Shown here: piece by piece, positions 1 through 7,387 of the stretch
How the letters are laid out: the number at the start of each line of letters is the position of its first letter
How positions within the stretch are numbered: the stretch's first letter is position 1
Assembly: GCA_964528795.1 (NCBI GenBank)
Contig: CAZGUY010000009.1
Coordinates: 1-29,448 of the forward strand
Source: DATFJC01 sp964528795
Lineage (GTDB): Bacteria > Patescibacteriota > Patescibacteriia > UBA2591 > UBA6264
Length of the DNA stretch: 29,448 nt
Direction: 5' to 3'
The notes under the pieces: model-generated
What the model was told of the DNA's origin: nothing
What the model saw: only the letters and a program-made list of their open reading frames with translations
The model's database searches: none
Program-made: the position numbers and the translations under genes

Positions 1-19
1 ACGATGTTAAACTATATTT

Positions 20-50
20 AACGAGTGACGTTCGATTCCCGTCTCTCGCT
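20..50 (+). other. Broken tRNA-Gly-like 3' end with att-like flank
   Basis: Positions 30-50 read as the 3' portion of a tRNA: G53, T-loop TTCGATT, T-stem 3' strand CCCGT, acceptor 3' strand CTCTCGC and discriminator T, a pattern typical of tRNA-Gly. The 5' strand of the T-stem should be ACGGG but is TGACG, which cannot pair, so the gene is not intact here. The bases before it (20-30, AACGAGTGACG) recur at another tRNA 3'-end fragment near 14054-14067. An inverted repeat GTTAAA/TTTAAC (6-11, 17-22) lies just upstream and a T-run follows. It could instead be the end of a diverged class II tRNA or a tmRNA; sequence left of the window would decide. Confidence 0.45.
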
Positions 51-65
51 TTTTTATTTTTATAA

Positions 66-94
66 TTGATTTACTATTAAATAAACCTTATAAT
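66..94 (+). promoter_or_regulatory. Sigma70-type promoter of the flavodoxin gene
   Basis: TTGATT at 66-71 and TATAAT at 89-94 are separated by 17 nt. A transcript would start near 101, about 20 nt before the ATG at 122. It has no Shine-Dalgarno sequence. Confidence 0.7.
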
Positions 95-121
95 AATTAT
101 AGAATCATTAATTTATAAAAG

Positions 122-583
122 ATGAAAACTATTATTATATACTCTTCATACCATCATAAAAACACTGAAAAAATTGCTAAAGCAATAGCTGATATTTTAA
201 ATGCTAAACTTATTAAAGCTAAAAATGCTAATAAAAGCGATATTAAAAATGCTGATTTAGTTGGTTTTGGCTCTGGAATTTATTATGGTGAATCCCACAA
301 AAACATGCTAGATTTTGCTAATAGTCTAGAAAAAATAGATAATAAAAAGGCTTTTATATTCTCAACCTCTGGTATGAAGGTAGATTGGTTTTTCAATAAA
401 AATCATAAAGTGATTAAAAGAATTCTTAAAAATAAAAACTTCAATATTATAGGAAATTTTAATTGCTTAGGACATGACAGTTATAGTCTTTTAAAATTAA
501 TTGGTGGAGTAAATAAAAAAAGACCTAATAAAAAAGATATTAAAAAAGCAAAGAATTTTGCTAAAAATCTTAAAATTAAATAA
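122..583 (+). CDS. Flavodoxin-domain protein
   Basis: A 153-aa single-domain protein of flavodoxin size. The N-terminal beta strand (KTIIIYSSYHHKNTEKIA) gives a phosphate-binding loop of the flavodoxin type, where hydroxyl residues between strand 1 and helix 1 hold the FMN phosphate. A central GFGSGIYYGESHK segment matches the second FMN loop, and FIFSTSGM the third. It probably carries electrons as an FMN protein in the cytoplasm; partners are unknown, but the Fe-S operon on the other strand is a plausible context. It has its own promoter and terminator and is the only supported plus-strand protein gene in the window. The start is the first ATG, 28 nt after the -10 box, in an A-rich leader without a ribosome-binding site. 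Confidence 0.8.
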   Translation: MKTIIIYSSYHHKNTEKIAKAIADILNAKLIKAKNANKSDIKNADLVGFGSGIYYGESHKNMLDFANSLEKIDNKKAFIFSTSGMKVDWFFNKNHKVIKRILKNKNFNIIGNFNCLGHDSYSLLKLIGGVNKKRPNKKDIKKAKNFAKNLKIK

Positions 584-586
584 AAT

Positions 587-781
587 TTAATCAATTTTTA
601 TAATAGACCCATCTGGCATTATATTATCAGGATGGGTTTTTTCTTTTTGCTCTAATTTATATCTTTTACAATTTTTCCAATTGCTTTTCGTTTCACAATA
701 TTTATTTTTCCATTTGTCACTTATTTTGCCTTGTTTTTCTAAATTCCTTAAAGGACAAACACTATACCATTTACATGACAT
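587..781 (-). CDS. Small four-cysteine protein, function unknown
   Basis: A 64-aa protein with cysteines at 3, 9, 29 and 38 and conserved-looking blocks CPLRNLEKQGKI, WKNKYCETKSNWKNCKRY and HPDNIMPDGSI. The four Cys could hold a metal or an Fe-S cluster, but no named motif fits. It resembles short unannotated proteins of anaerobes; I cannot assign a function. It sits between the convergent flavodoxin gene and the tmk terminator, so it must have its own promoter. Low-complexity bias is absent and the Trp/Cys content argues that it is a real gene rather than a chance frame. Confidence 0.65.
   Translation of the reverse strand: MSCKWYSVCPLRNLEKQGKISDKWKNKYCETKSNWKNCKRYKLEQKEKTHPDNIMPDGSIIKID
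607..648 (+). terminator. Intrinsic terminator of the flavodoxin gene
   Basis: ACCCATC (607-613) pairs with GATGGGT (631-637), followed by TTTTTTCTTTTT. It lies inside the 3' end of the convergent minus-strand gene at 587-781, so the hairpin bases also encode that protein's C terminus. Confidence 0.65.
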
Positions 782-804
782 ATTAGTTAAAATAAATTTA
801 TTTT

Positions 805-820
805 ATTATATAGTATTATA
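805..820 (-). promoter_or_regulatory. Candidate -10 boxes for the 64-aa gene
   Basis: Two TATAAT hexamers on the minus strand (810-805 and 820-815) lie 24 and 34 nt upstream of the ATG. No good -35 box is visible in this very AT-rich spacer, so the assignment is weak. Confidence 0.3.
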
Positions 821-833
821 AAATATATTATTA

Positions 834-862
834 AAAGAAAAAAGTCCTCATTACGAGGACTT
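834..862 (-). terminator. Intrinsic terminator overlapping the tmk stop codon
   Basis: On the minus strand AAGTCCTC (862-855) pairs with GAGGACTT (849-842), followed by a T-rich tract. The last tmk codons and its TAA stop form the 5' arm and loop, so coding end and terminator are merged. Confidence 0.85.
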
Positions 863-1486
863 AAAATATTTTAATAGCATTCTAACTTGAGTTTGGATAA
901 GTTCTTCTTTTTTGAGTTCTCCGCTTATAGTCTTAACAATTTCAATCTTATCTTTAAAATCACTAATTGATTTTTGATAACCAGCCTTTGCCTTTTTAAG
1001 ATACATTTTCTTTTCAAAAAACTCATTGTCTTCTTTTAATTTGTTCTTTCGATCTAAACATGTCATAACATCTGTGTTTACAAAGAATAATGCATCCGGT
1101 AACATAGTTTGCTCATTTAAATTATAAAGGTATCTTAAATCGACCCCAGAAGCAAAGCCATAAGCAAAAGTAGAAAAGAAATAGCGATCTGAAATTACAT
1201 ACTTACCTTGGTCTAGAGCTGGAATAATTTCCCTTTTAATATGTTTTAACCGGTCCTTAGTATAGAGTTCTTGAAACTCTTTTAAATCAATTTCAATCTC
1301 TCCCTTCAACACTTTTTTAATCTTTCTACCTTCCTTGGAATGATTGGTTGGCTCTTTAGTTAAAAAAACCTCAAAACCATTTTCTACCATTAAGTCTTTT
1401 AAGATTTTTGATCTTAATGACTTGCCTGATCCATCTAACCCTTCAAATACAATAAACTTACCTTTCTCGTATGGATTGCCATACAT
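851..1486 (-). CDS. tmk: Thymidylate kinase (dTMP kinase)
   Basis: A 211-aa protein, the usual family length. It phosphorylates dTMP to dTDP for DNA synthesis. The P-loop FEGLDGSGKS is at about residues 14-23, the DRYFFSTFAYG block matches the DR(Y/F) substrate motif, and a basic LID-like stretch follows (RKNKLKEDNEFFEKK). It is monocistronic, with its own promoter, a perfect GGAGGT five nt before the ATG, and a terminator overlapping the stop. The strong ribosome-binding site is exceptional here: only one other gene in the window has it. Start choice is fixed by this site. Confidence 0.93.
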   Translation of the reverse strand: MYGNPYEKGKFIVFEGLDGSGKSLRSKILKDLMVENGFEVFLTKEPTNHSKEGRKIKKVLKGEIEIDLKEFQELYTKDRLKHIKREIIPALDQGKYVISDRYFFSTFAYGFASGVDLRYLYNLNEQTMLPDALFFVNTDVMTCLDRKNKLKEDNEFFEKKMYLKKAKAGYQKSISDFKDKIEIVKTISGELKKEELIQTQVRMLLKYFKSS

Positions 1487-1498
1487 CTTTACCTCCTT
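1487..1498 (-). promoter_or_regulatory. Canonical Shine-Dalgarno of tmk
   Basis: AAAAAAGGAGGTAAAG directly precedes the ATG. It is notable because most genes here have no such site and the 16S gene in the window lacks the complementary CCTCC. Confidence 0.85.
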
Positions 1499-1523
1499 TT
1501 TTTATTTTAAATATCTTGTTTTT

Positions 1524-1552
1524 ATTATAGGATAAATCTGTAAACTAATCAA
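1524..1552 (-). promoter_or_regulatory. Sigma70-type promoter of tmk
   Basis: On the minus strand TTGATT (1552-1547), 17 nt, TATAAT (1529-1524). The predicted start is about 31 nt upstream of the ATG. It lies between the Fe-S operon and tmk. Confidence 0.75.
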
Positions 1553-1557
1553 ATGAA

Positions 1558-2430
1558 TTATCTTTCAATCCTATTTTTTAAATTTTTAAATATCTTTATA
1601 AGTTCTTTTTTAGTATTAAGGTTAGTTTTTAAAATGGGTTGAAATTGGGATACTTTTTTAAAAATTTCTTTGTTATAAGATATTTTTCCTAAAACTCTAT
1701 TTTTAAAAAACTTTTCTATTTTTCGAGTTAATTTTTTATTTAAATCCCATTTATTTATTACAACTCCATATTTTAAACTAAAATGATTAACTACTTCTAA
1801 AGTGTTTTTAATATCTTCAAATCCCGAAGGGGTTGGTTCTACTACTAAAACAACAAAATCTGTATTTCTCAGGGCAGCATTAACTGGACAACCAGTACCT
1901 GGAGCTGAATCAATAATCATAAAATCCCAATCTTTTTTATTGCCTTGTTTTTTAATTTCTTCCACTATTTTTCCAGATCCAGTAAAACCGGGAATTAATT
2001 GACCCGTAATTAAAGGAAAGTCAAATTGAGTTACCTTCTCTTTTATGTATGCATTTTCTACCTTTTTCATTGTAATAGCATTTTTAGGGCATACTTCTTT
2101 GCAAACCCCACAACCTTCACAAATAAAATTATTAACCTTAGGTTTGCCATTTTTCATTTTCATTGCCCCAAATTGACAGTGCTTCACACATTCACCACAA
2201 CCATCGCATTTGTTGTAATTAATTACTGGCAAAGATGAAAGTTTTAATTTAGATTTACTTTTCCATTTTCCTTTTTGTCCAAGCCAAATATCTAAATTAG
2301 GAGCATCAACATCTGAGTCAAGAGCTAATACTCTATGCTCCCTTGATAAGAATATAGCTAAACTTGAGCTAATCATTGATTTTCCTACTCCCCCTTTACC
2401 ACTTCCGACAACTATTTTAAATTTATCCAT
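1558..2430 (-). CDS. MinD-like ATPase with inserted 2x[4Fe-4S] ferredoxin domain (copy A)
   Basis: A 290-aa P-loop ATPase of the MinD/Mrp superfamily that carries a bacterial-type ferredoxin insert. The deviant Walker A motif GSGKGGVGKS is at 9-18, followed by DSDVDAPN. Cysteines 75, 78, 81, 85 and 104, 107, 110, 114 form two CxxCxxCxxxC sets, each expected to bind one [4Fe-4S] cluster. IDSAPGTGCPV and VVEPTPSGFED are the downstream signatures of this subgroup. Family members occur as pairs next to NifX/NifB-type proteins in anaerobes. The exact reaction is not established; ATP-dependent Fe-S or metal-cofactor handling, or a role in the orange-protein complex, is inferred. Its start overlaps the end of the uracil-DNA glycosylase gene by 8 nt, so the two are probably translationally coupled. 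Confidence 0.88.
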   Translation of the reverse strand: MDKFKIVVGSGKGGVGKSMISSSLAIFLSREHRVLALDSDVDAPNLDIWLGQKGKWKSKSKLKLSSLPVINYNKCDGCGECVKHCQFGAMKMKNGKPKVNNFICEGCGVCKEVCPKNAITMKKVENAYIKEKVTQFDFPLITGQLIPGFTGSGKIVEEIKKQGNKKDWDFMIIDSAPGTGCPVNAALRNTDFVVLVVEPTPSGFEDIKNTLEVVNHFSLKYGVVINKWDLNKKLTRKIEKFFKNRVLGKISYNKEIFKKVSQFQPILKTNLNTKKELIKIFKNLKNRIER

Positions 2431-3013
2431 ATTTTTTTAATAATTTAAAATCCTTTTTTAAAACATCTTTCATGTTTGGGTTATAAGTAGCTACAGCTGG
2501 ATGATACATAGGAATAAAAACAGTTTTTTTAGAAAACACTTTAATTTCATACTTATTACCATGATCCTTGCTAATTGACTTTACTTCGTCTTTTAAGCCA
2601 TACTTATTCATCAAAAATGTCATAGCAAACCTTCCTAAAGAACATATGACTTCGGGTTTAATAATTTTAATTTGTTTTTCTAAATAAGGAGTACATTTCT
2701 TAATCTCTTCTGATTTTGGATCTCTATTTTTAGGAGGTCTGCATTTTAAAATATTACATATATAAACATTTTCTCTGTCCAAATCAACACTTTTTAATAA
2801 TTCATCCAAAATTTTACCAGCTCGACCACAAAACGGAATACCAGTCTCATCTTCATTTTTGCCAGGTGCTTCTCCTACAAATAAAATATCTGCATTATGA
2901 TCACCTTGCCCAATCACAGGCAAGTTCCTTGTTTTATAAAGAGAGCATTTTTTACAATTTACAACCTGATTTTTTAATCTTTTTAATTTTTGATCTTTTT
3001 CTTTTAAGTTCAT
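2423..3013 (-). CDS. Uracil-DNA glycosylase, [4Fe-4S] type (family 4-like)
   Basis: A 196-aa enzyme that removes uracil from DNA to start base-excision repair. The active-site motif GEAPGKNEDETGIPFCG is at 47-63 and the second motif HPA at 171-173. Cysteines 20, 23, 91 and 107 have the C-x2-C...C-x15-C spacing of the cluster-binding ligands in family 4 enzymes. Length is typical. It sits inside the Fe-S operon between the two MinD-like ATPases, 5 nt from one and overlapping the other, which may simply group cluster-dependent proteins. No ribosome-binding site is visible. Confidence 0.9.
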   Translation of the reverse strand: MNLKEKDQKLKRLKNQVVNCKKCSLYKTRNLPVIGQGDHNADILFVGEAPGKNEDETGIPFCGRAGKILDELLKSVDLDRENVYICNILKCRPPKNRDPKSEEIKKCTPYLEKQIKIIKPEVICSLGRFAMTFLMNKYGLKDEVKSISKDHGNKYEIKVFSKKTVFIPMYHPAVATYNPNMKDVLKKDFKLLKKYG

Positions 3014-3018
3014 AATAA

Positions 3019-3840
3019 TTAAATTTCAATTTTCAAAAGTTGACCTTTTGAATATTTTTTGGCTATTTTTTTAGAATAAGGAATCTCTTGAAAAATATTT
3101 AAATCTTCTTTTTTAAGAATTTTTTTGATTTGAGATTTATCTCCTAAATTAGCCTGATTTAAAACCACTTTAACTGGAACATCCAATTTTTGACACAAAT
3201 TTAAAATTAAATTTAGGTCATAAGCTCCCATTGGGGTAGGCTCAGTCACAAGATAAGCTAGATCTACCCCCATTAAAGCATTAACAACTGGACAATGAGT
3301 ACCAGCTGCTGTATCAAATAACATTATATCAGGTTTTTCTTTTTTTGCTAAATTAAAAGCATGAGCTTTAACTTGTCTTACCACAGGGCCAGTTTCTTCT
3401 AAACCAGGATTTGATTTACCAGTAATTAAAGAAAATTTCTTCTTTACTTTATTTAAAAATATTTTACCTGTTTCTTTCTTTTTAAAATCTATTGCTCCAT
3501 AAGGACACTTTAAAGAGCAAAGCCCACAACCAGAACAAAGGTCTAAATTGAAAATAGGATATTGACCCTTTGCTTGGAAAATAGCATTTTCTGGACAAGC
3601 ATTACTACAAATACCGCATTTTTTACATTTACTTTTATTAAGCTCTGGAAATTTAGCATAAGTATAATCAGTTGGGTTTTCTAATTTTTCACCTATTAAA
3701 AGGTGATCATTGGGACACTCTACATCTAAATCAACTAAAATTACTTTTTTGCCTTTTTTAATTAAACGATTCGCTAAAATAATAGAAAAAGTGGATTTAC
3801 CTGTTCCACCTTTTCCTCCTGTAATAGCTATTTTTTTCAT
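3019..3840 (-). CDS. MinD-like ATPase with inserted 2x[4Fe-4S] ferredoxin domain (copy B)
   Basis: A 273-aa paralogue of the ATPase at 1558-2430. Walker A GGKGGTGKST is at 8-17, VDLDVECPN follows, and cysteines 72, 75, 78, 82 and 102, 105, 108, 112 form two [4Fe-4S] ligand sets. DTAAGTHCPV and VTEPTPMGAYD match the subgroup signatures. Such pairs probably form a heterodimer, as inferred for the two ATPases of the Desulfovibrio orange-protein locus. It lies 10 nt after the transporter fusion gene and 5 nt before the glycosylase gene, clearly in one operon. The two copies differ along their length, so they are old paralogues and not a recent duplication. Confidence 0.88.
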   Translation of the reverse strand: MKKIAITGGKGGTGKSTFSIILANRLIKKGKKVILVDLDVECPNDHLLIGEKLENPTDYTYAKFPELNKSKCKKCGICSNACPENAIFQAKGQYPIFNLDLCSGCGLCSLKCPYGAIDFKKKETGKIFLNKVKKKFSLITGKSNPGLEETGPVVRQVKAHAFNLAKKEKPDIMLFDTAAGTHCPVVNALMGVDLAYLVTEPTPMGAYDLNLILNLCQKLDVPVKVVLNQANLGDKSQIKKILKKEDLNIFQEIPYSKKIAKKYSKGQLLKIEI

Positions 3841-3850
3841 ATATTAAATC

Positions 3851-5089
3851 TTAAGTTTTCTTACGAGTCGGTTTTTTTAAAAATTTTAAATTATTTTCAA
3901 AATAAAGCCTAACTGTTTCTTTAATATTATAATTAGAATTTTTATAAACATCTACAATATTATCTCTTAAAGTATGCAATGAAATAGGACCCATCTGGTT
4001 AGTTATAACAAGGTCAACTTTTTCTTTAATTACAAATTTAGACGCTTTAAGGCCAGCCCTTACTTCATCATCTGAATAAATGTTTTCTTTAATGTAAAAA
4101 TCTTTAATTTCCCCATCATCTGTATTTAAAAAGATAAAATACTTTGCTCTTCCAAAATGATCGGATATTTTTGAATCTAAACCATTTTGCTCATTTATAG
4201 GAATACAAATTTTTTGCTTTTTAGTTTCAAAAGGCTTAAAAGAAATAGTAAAAGAGTCTAAATTTTTAACCTTTTCTTTTATATTTTTTTCAATATTTTC
4301 TGAAATCTCATTAGCCTTTTTAATATCTAATCTTTTACCAATTTTTGCTGTTACTTCACCAAAAACAAAAGGACCTGATTTTCTTAATTTAAGACCCTCA
4401 AAACTCCTTAAACCAGAAATCTTACTCAAAGTCTTTTTAATAGTTTTTTCAGTTTCCGAATCAGGCGAAACATCCATTAAAGAAAAAATAGAATCCTTTA
4501 AAGTATCAATACCTGCTTCAAATATGAATAGTGAAATTATAATACCAGTAATTCCCTCTAAATAGGGTATATTAAAGTGGGCTGCCAAAACACCGACTAA
4601 TACAACCGATGATGACAAAAGATGCATTCTAGATTCTTTACCGTCAGCAATTAAACTTTGAGAATTAATAGATCTTCCCTTTTTAACCTCATAACGACCA
4701 ACAAAAAACATTACTAAACCATCTAGAGCAGCTGCACCCATAGCTAAAATAGGAATTGATAATTCAGGGCTAGATAAAATATTACCAATACTTTCCTTAA
4801 TAATACTATAACCAGCAAACAAAATTAAAAACGAAATAATCAAAGCAGTAACGCTTTCTGCTTTATAAAAACCATAATGGAACTGCTCAGTAGGTTTTTT
4901 CTTAGCAATTTTTAACCCAACCCAAGCTGCAAAAGATGAAAAAGAATCAGCAAAACTATGAACTGCATCACCTAAAAGAACTACACTACCTGATAAAAAA
5001 CCTATTACTGCTTTTATAATAGCTAAACTAACTGTTACTGAAGCAGCAATTAAGGAAGTTTTTTGTCCTGTTTTAAAAATTTTATTCAT
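3851..5089 (-). CDS. Cation diffusion facilitator fused to a NifX/NifB-type cofactor-binding domain
   Basis: A 412-aa fusion. Residues 1-205 form a CDF transporter with about six membrane segments and the metal-site pattern GDAVHSFAD in the second. Residues 215-285 look like the cytoplasmic CDF C-terminal domain. Residues 294-400 form a dinitrogenase iron-molybdenum-cofactor domain (KICIPINEQNGLDSKISDHFGRAK...), the same family as the next gene upstream. The transporter half is expected to export divalent metal (Zn, Fe, Mn class) using the proton gradient. The fused domain could sense or bind a metal or cluster and gate transport; this is inference. Neighbouring genes on both sides in the operon are Fe-S proteins, which supports a metal-homeostasis role. 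Confidence 0.87.
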   Translation of the reverse strand: MNKIFKTGQKTSLIAASVTVSLAIIKAVIGFLSGSVVLLGDAVHSFADSFSSFAAWVGLKIAKKKPTEQFHYGFYKAESVTALIISFLILFAGYSIIKESIGNILSSPELSIPILAMGAAALDGLVMFFVGRYEVKKGRSINSQSLIADGKESRMHLLSSSVVLVGVLAAHFNIPYLEGITGIIISLFIFEAGIDTLKDSIFSLMDVSPDSETEKTIKKTLSKISGLRSFEGLKLRKSGPFVFGEVTAKIGKRLDIKKANEISENIEKNIKEKVKNLDSFTISFKPFETKKQKICIPINEQNGLDSKISDHFGRAKYFIFLNTDDGEIKDFYIKENIYSDDEVRAGLKASKFVIKEKVDLVITNQMGPISLHTLRDNIVDVYKNSNYNIKETVRLYFENNLKFLKKPTRKKT

Positions 5090-5100
5090 ATATTTTAAAT

Positions 5101-5517
5101 TTATCTTCCTTGGCGCCTGCCTAATCCTTTGCCAGGACCTTGGCCCCTTCCTTGGCCCATTCCAAAACCGCCTGGAGCAGGAGAAGTCATTTTTTTAACA
5201 TTGCCTTTTTTAAAATCATCAATCACTTCCTTTATAGTCTTTTGAGTTGTTTGAAAGCAATCAATATTAGCACTTGTAAGGACGCTTAGTGCCTTAGGAC
5301 CAAGATTTACAACAACTACGGCTTGGATACCTTTATTAGCAACAAGTTGAGCTGCACTAATACCAGCCCCTCTATTAGCTCGAACACCTGTATTTTTAAT
5401 AAAATCTATATCATCAGGATTTTTAGTATCAACTATTGCAAAAAATTGACATCTTCCAAAACGAGGATCTAATAAAGAATCTTTACCTTCTTTTTTTGAA
5501 GGGATACATATTTTCAT
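5101..5517 (-). CDS. NifX/NifB-family cofactor-binding protein (orange-protein-like)
   Basis: A 138-aa protein. Residues 1-105 form a dinitrogenase iron-molybdenum-cofactor domain (MKICIPSKKEGKDSLLDPRFGRCQFF, then GISAAQLVANKGIQAVVV). The last 25 residues are Gly/Arg/Gln-rich (repeats like GQGRGQGPGKG). The family binds metal clusters; in Desulfovibrio the orange protein of this family binds a mixed metal-sulfur cluster and works with two MinD-like ATPases. No nitrogenase genes are present, so a nitrogen-fixation role is not suggested. The Gly/Arg tail resembles the N terminus of the zinc-ribbon protein encoded just upstream in the operon. Confidence 0.85.
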   Translation of the reverse strand: MKICIPSKKEGKDSLLDPRFGRCQFFAIVDTKNPDDIDFIKNTGVRANRGAGISAAQLVANKGIQAVVVVNLGPKALSVLTSANIDCFQTTQKTIKEVIDDFKKGNVKKMTSPAPGGFGMGQGRGQGPGKGLGRRQGR

Positions 5518-5533
5518 AATTTTTAAATTAAAT

Positions 5534-5728
5534 TTATCTTTTTCTAGTTAATTTAGTATCACACTTAGGACATTTCATCTTAAAACACGGAGTACCTCTT
5601 TGGTGTTTCACTTCTTTACCACAATTTGGGCAAACACAAGTTCCTCCAGGTCCTAAACCAGCTCCGCCTGGTTGACGACCTCTTCCTCTACCACGACCTT
5701 GTCCAAGTGGATTTTTTTGAGTAGGCAT
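5534..5728 (-). CDS. Small Gly/Arg-rich zinc-ribbon protein
   Basis: A 64-aa protein. The first 30 residues are Gly/Arg/Gln-rich; the rest is a zinc ribbon with cysteine pairs CPNC and CPKC plus one more Cys before each pair (CVCPNCGKEV, PCFKMKCPKCDTKL). Short proteins of this kind often accompany NifX/NifB-domain genes in anaerobes, but their task is unknown. It may scaffold or protect the metal-binding partner encoded 16 nt downstream; the shared Gly/Arg composition of the two proteins hints at association. Cys spacing and operon position make it a real gene despite its size. Confidence 0.75.
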   Translation of the reverse strand: MPTQKNPLGQGRGRGRGRQPGGAGLGPGGTCVCPNCGKEVKHQRGTPCFKMKCPKCDTKLTRKR

Positions 5729-5789
5729 AAATTTATATAATTAATTTTAACTTACTTCAATATCATAACTCGATATTAAATCAAGTCAA

Positions 5790-7235
5790 CTATACCAAAC
5801 CTAAAATCATAGCTATACCCAAAAGAACCATAATCGAGCCAGCTATTAAATGAAGATATTTAATATTATTATCTTTCCATTTTTGAACATCTTTAATTCG
5901 ACTCATTCCACCATAAATCAAAAAGACGATAACAAGCATTGGGAGAACAAAAATAAAATTATAAAGTAAAAGCCAAGGTATTACTTCTATCATTTCCAAA
6001 ACAGATAAAATACCTCCAGCTATTACATAAGGCCCTATTGTACAAGGAAGTAAAAATACTGTAACGAAAAAGCCTGTTCCCATTGCTCCAATAGGTGAAG
6101 TAACTCCAGAAATAATCTTTTTAACTTTTGGTCTTAAAAACATAGGCATTTCTGTACCAAAACTTCCTGGAGTATAATGGAAAAAATCTCGTATATTTAA
6201 AACACCTAATATAATTGCAATAACTCCTAAGATTCTATAAAGCCATATCTTTATTGAAGCCAGAGCTTGAACTACTTGAAAAAACTTCACAATTATAATT
6301 CCATAAATAATATAAGTCACAAACACGGCCAAAACAAACCCTAAACCCGCTAAAAGCAGTTTTTTCTTATCTTTAGCATTATAAGTAACAATAGTTATCA
6401 TCATCAAAATTAAGACAGCTAAAGCACAAGGGTTAACAGCATCAACTGTTCCTAAAGATAAAACTTTTGCTATTGTTAAGGTTTTTTCTTTTTTATTTTG
6501 GTTATCTTGACTTTGAGATCCTGAATTCTCTTCATTTAAACCTATAATTGAACCTTGATTTGAAGAATCTTCAGATGATAAGTTAGATGTTTTCCATTGA
6601 TAAAGCCAACCATTAATATTAGCTGCTTTGTCAAATTTAATTGATTGACCTGACAAAGCTATTTTTTTAGGCTTAGTTAAATCAAACCTATTTTCCTTTA
6701 TTAATTTTTCAGGACTATTAGTAGTTAAAAGTTGATGCAAAAAAGCATTGTCAGCTCCCCCCTTTTGTTTAACTAAAATTTTATTATTGTGCCAAATCTT
6801 TGGCTTACCAGCTAATGTGTTAAAGTCTAAATTATTTAAAGAAACAGTTTCACCTGTTTTTAAAGAGCATTTATTACCTTCTTTTTGGTTAATATTCTGA
6901 TCTAAATTTTTTAAAATATCCCTATCTCCAACTAAAAAATCTTGCTTTCCAAAAACTAAGGTAGGTACACCTAAAGGGGTTGAATATTTTTCATGATAAT
7001 CCATTAAAAAGGGGGCATTAACCTTGTCTTTAAACACTTCATATTCAATCACATAAAAGTTTGAATGTTTATCAAAAACTTCATTTAAAACTACTGGGTC
7101 TGTTTTTGCACAATGAGTACAGCCAACTTGAGTTAAATAAGTAGCACAAACAGGCTCTTTAGCCTGAGTTTTTAATGGTAAAAGAATAAACAAAAGTAAA
7201 AGAGATAAAAGTGGTACAAGTTTCTTAATTTTCAT
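5790..7235 (-). CDS. CcdA/DsbD-like thiol transporter with N-terminal redoxin domain
   Basis: A 481-aa membrane protein. Residues 1-25 are a signal peptide. Residues 27-115 form a thioredoxin/glutaredoxin-like domain with a CTHC active site (C39, C42) and a cis-proline-like VPTLVFG segment. A linker of about 130 residues is Ser/Asn/Gln-rich. From 255 on there are about six membrane segments, with the cysteines of the CcdA/DsbD core in VNPCA (C270) and LPCTIGPY (C398). Such proteins carry electrons across the membrane to external thiols. Having the redoxin and the transporter in one chain suggests a self-contained outward thiol-reducing device. It is the first gene of the Fe-S operon, with an extended -10 promoter upstream. 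Confidence 0.85.
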   Translation of the reverse strand: MKIKKLVPLLSLLLLFILLPLKTQAKEPVCATYLTQVGCTHCAKTDPVVLNEVFDKHSNFYVIEYEVFKDKVNAPFLMDYHEKYSTPLGVPTLVFGKQDFLVGDRDILKNLDQNINQKEGNKCSLKTGETVSLNNLDFNTLAGKPKIWHNNKILVKQKGGADNAFLHQLLTTNSPEKLIKENRFDLTKPKKIALSGQSIKFDKAANINGWLYQWKTSNLSSEDSSNQGSIIGLNEENSGSQSQDNQNKKEKTLTIAKVLSLGTVDAVNPCALAVLILMMITIVTYNAKDKKKLLLAGLGFVLAVFVTYIIYGIIIVKFFQVVQALASIKIWLYRILGVIAIILGVLNIRDFFHYTPGSFGTEMPMFLRPKVKKIISGVTSPIGAMGTGFFVTVFLLPCTIGPYVIAGGILSVLEMIEVIPWLLLYNFIFVLPMLVIVFLIYGGMSRIKDVQKWKDNNIKYLHLIAGSIMVLLGIAMILGLV

Positions 7236-7272
7236 AGATAATTATTTATTAATCATTTTTATAATTCTTTTT

Positions 7273-7281
7273 ATTATAACA
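7273..7281 (-). promoter_or_regulatory. Extended -10 promoter of the Fe-S/redox operon
   Basis: On the minus strand TGTTATAAT, an extended -10 element, lies about 40 nt upstream of the CcdA-like gene and just after tRNA-Phe. No clear -35 box is seen, as expected for an extended -10 promoter. Confidence 0.5.
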
Positions 7282-7309
7282 AAAATATAGAAAATTATAA
7301 ATAAAAGAG

Positions 7310-7381
7310 TGCCAAGGGGCAGAATCGAACTGCCGACACGTTGATTTTCAGTCAACTGCTCTACCACTGAGCTACCTTGGC
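7310..7381 (-). tRNA. tRNA-Phe(GAA)
   Basis: Complete cloverleaf: acceptor GCCAAGG/CCTTGGC, discriminator A, anticodon loop CTGAAAA, T-loop TTCGATT. CCA is not encoded; the next bases are CTC. Confidence 0.95.
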
Positions 7382-7387
7382 ACAAAG

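Noticed and set aside
1558..7235. Nitrogen-fixation cluster
   Set aside because: NifX/NifB-type domains are present but no nifHDK, nifB radical-SAM or nifEN genes; the orange-protein-like setting fits better.
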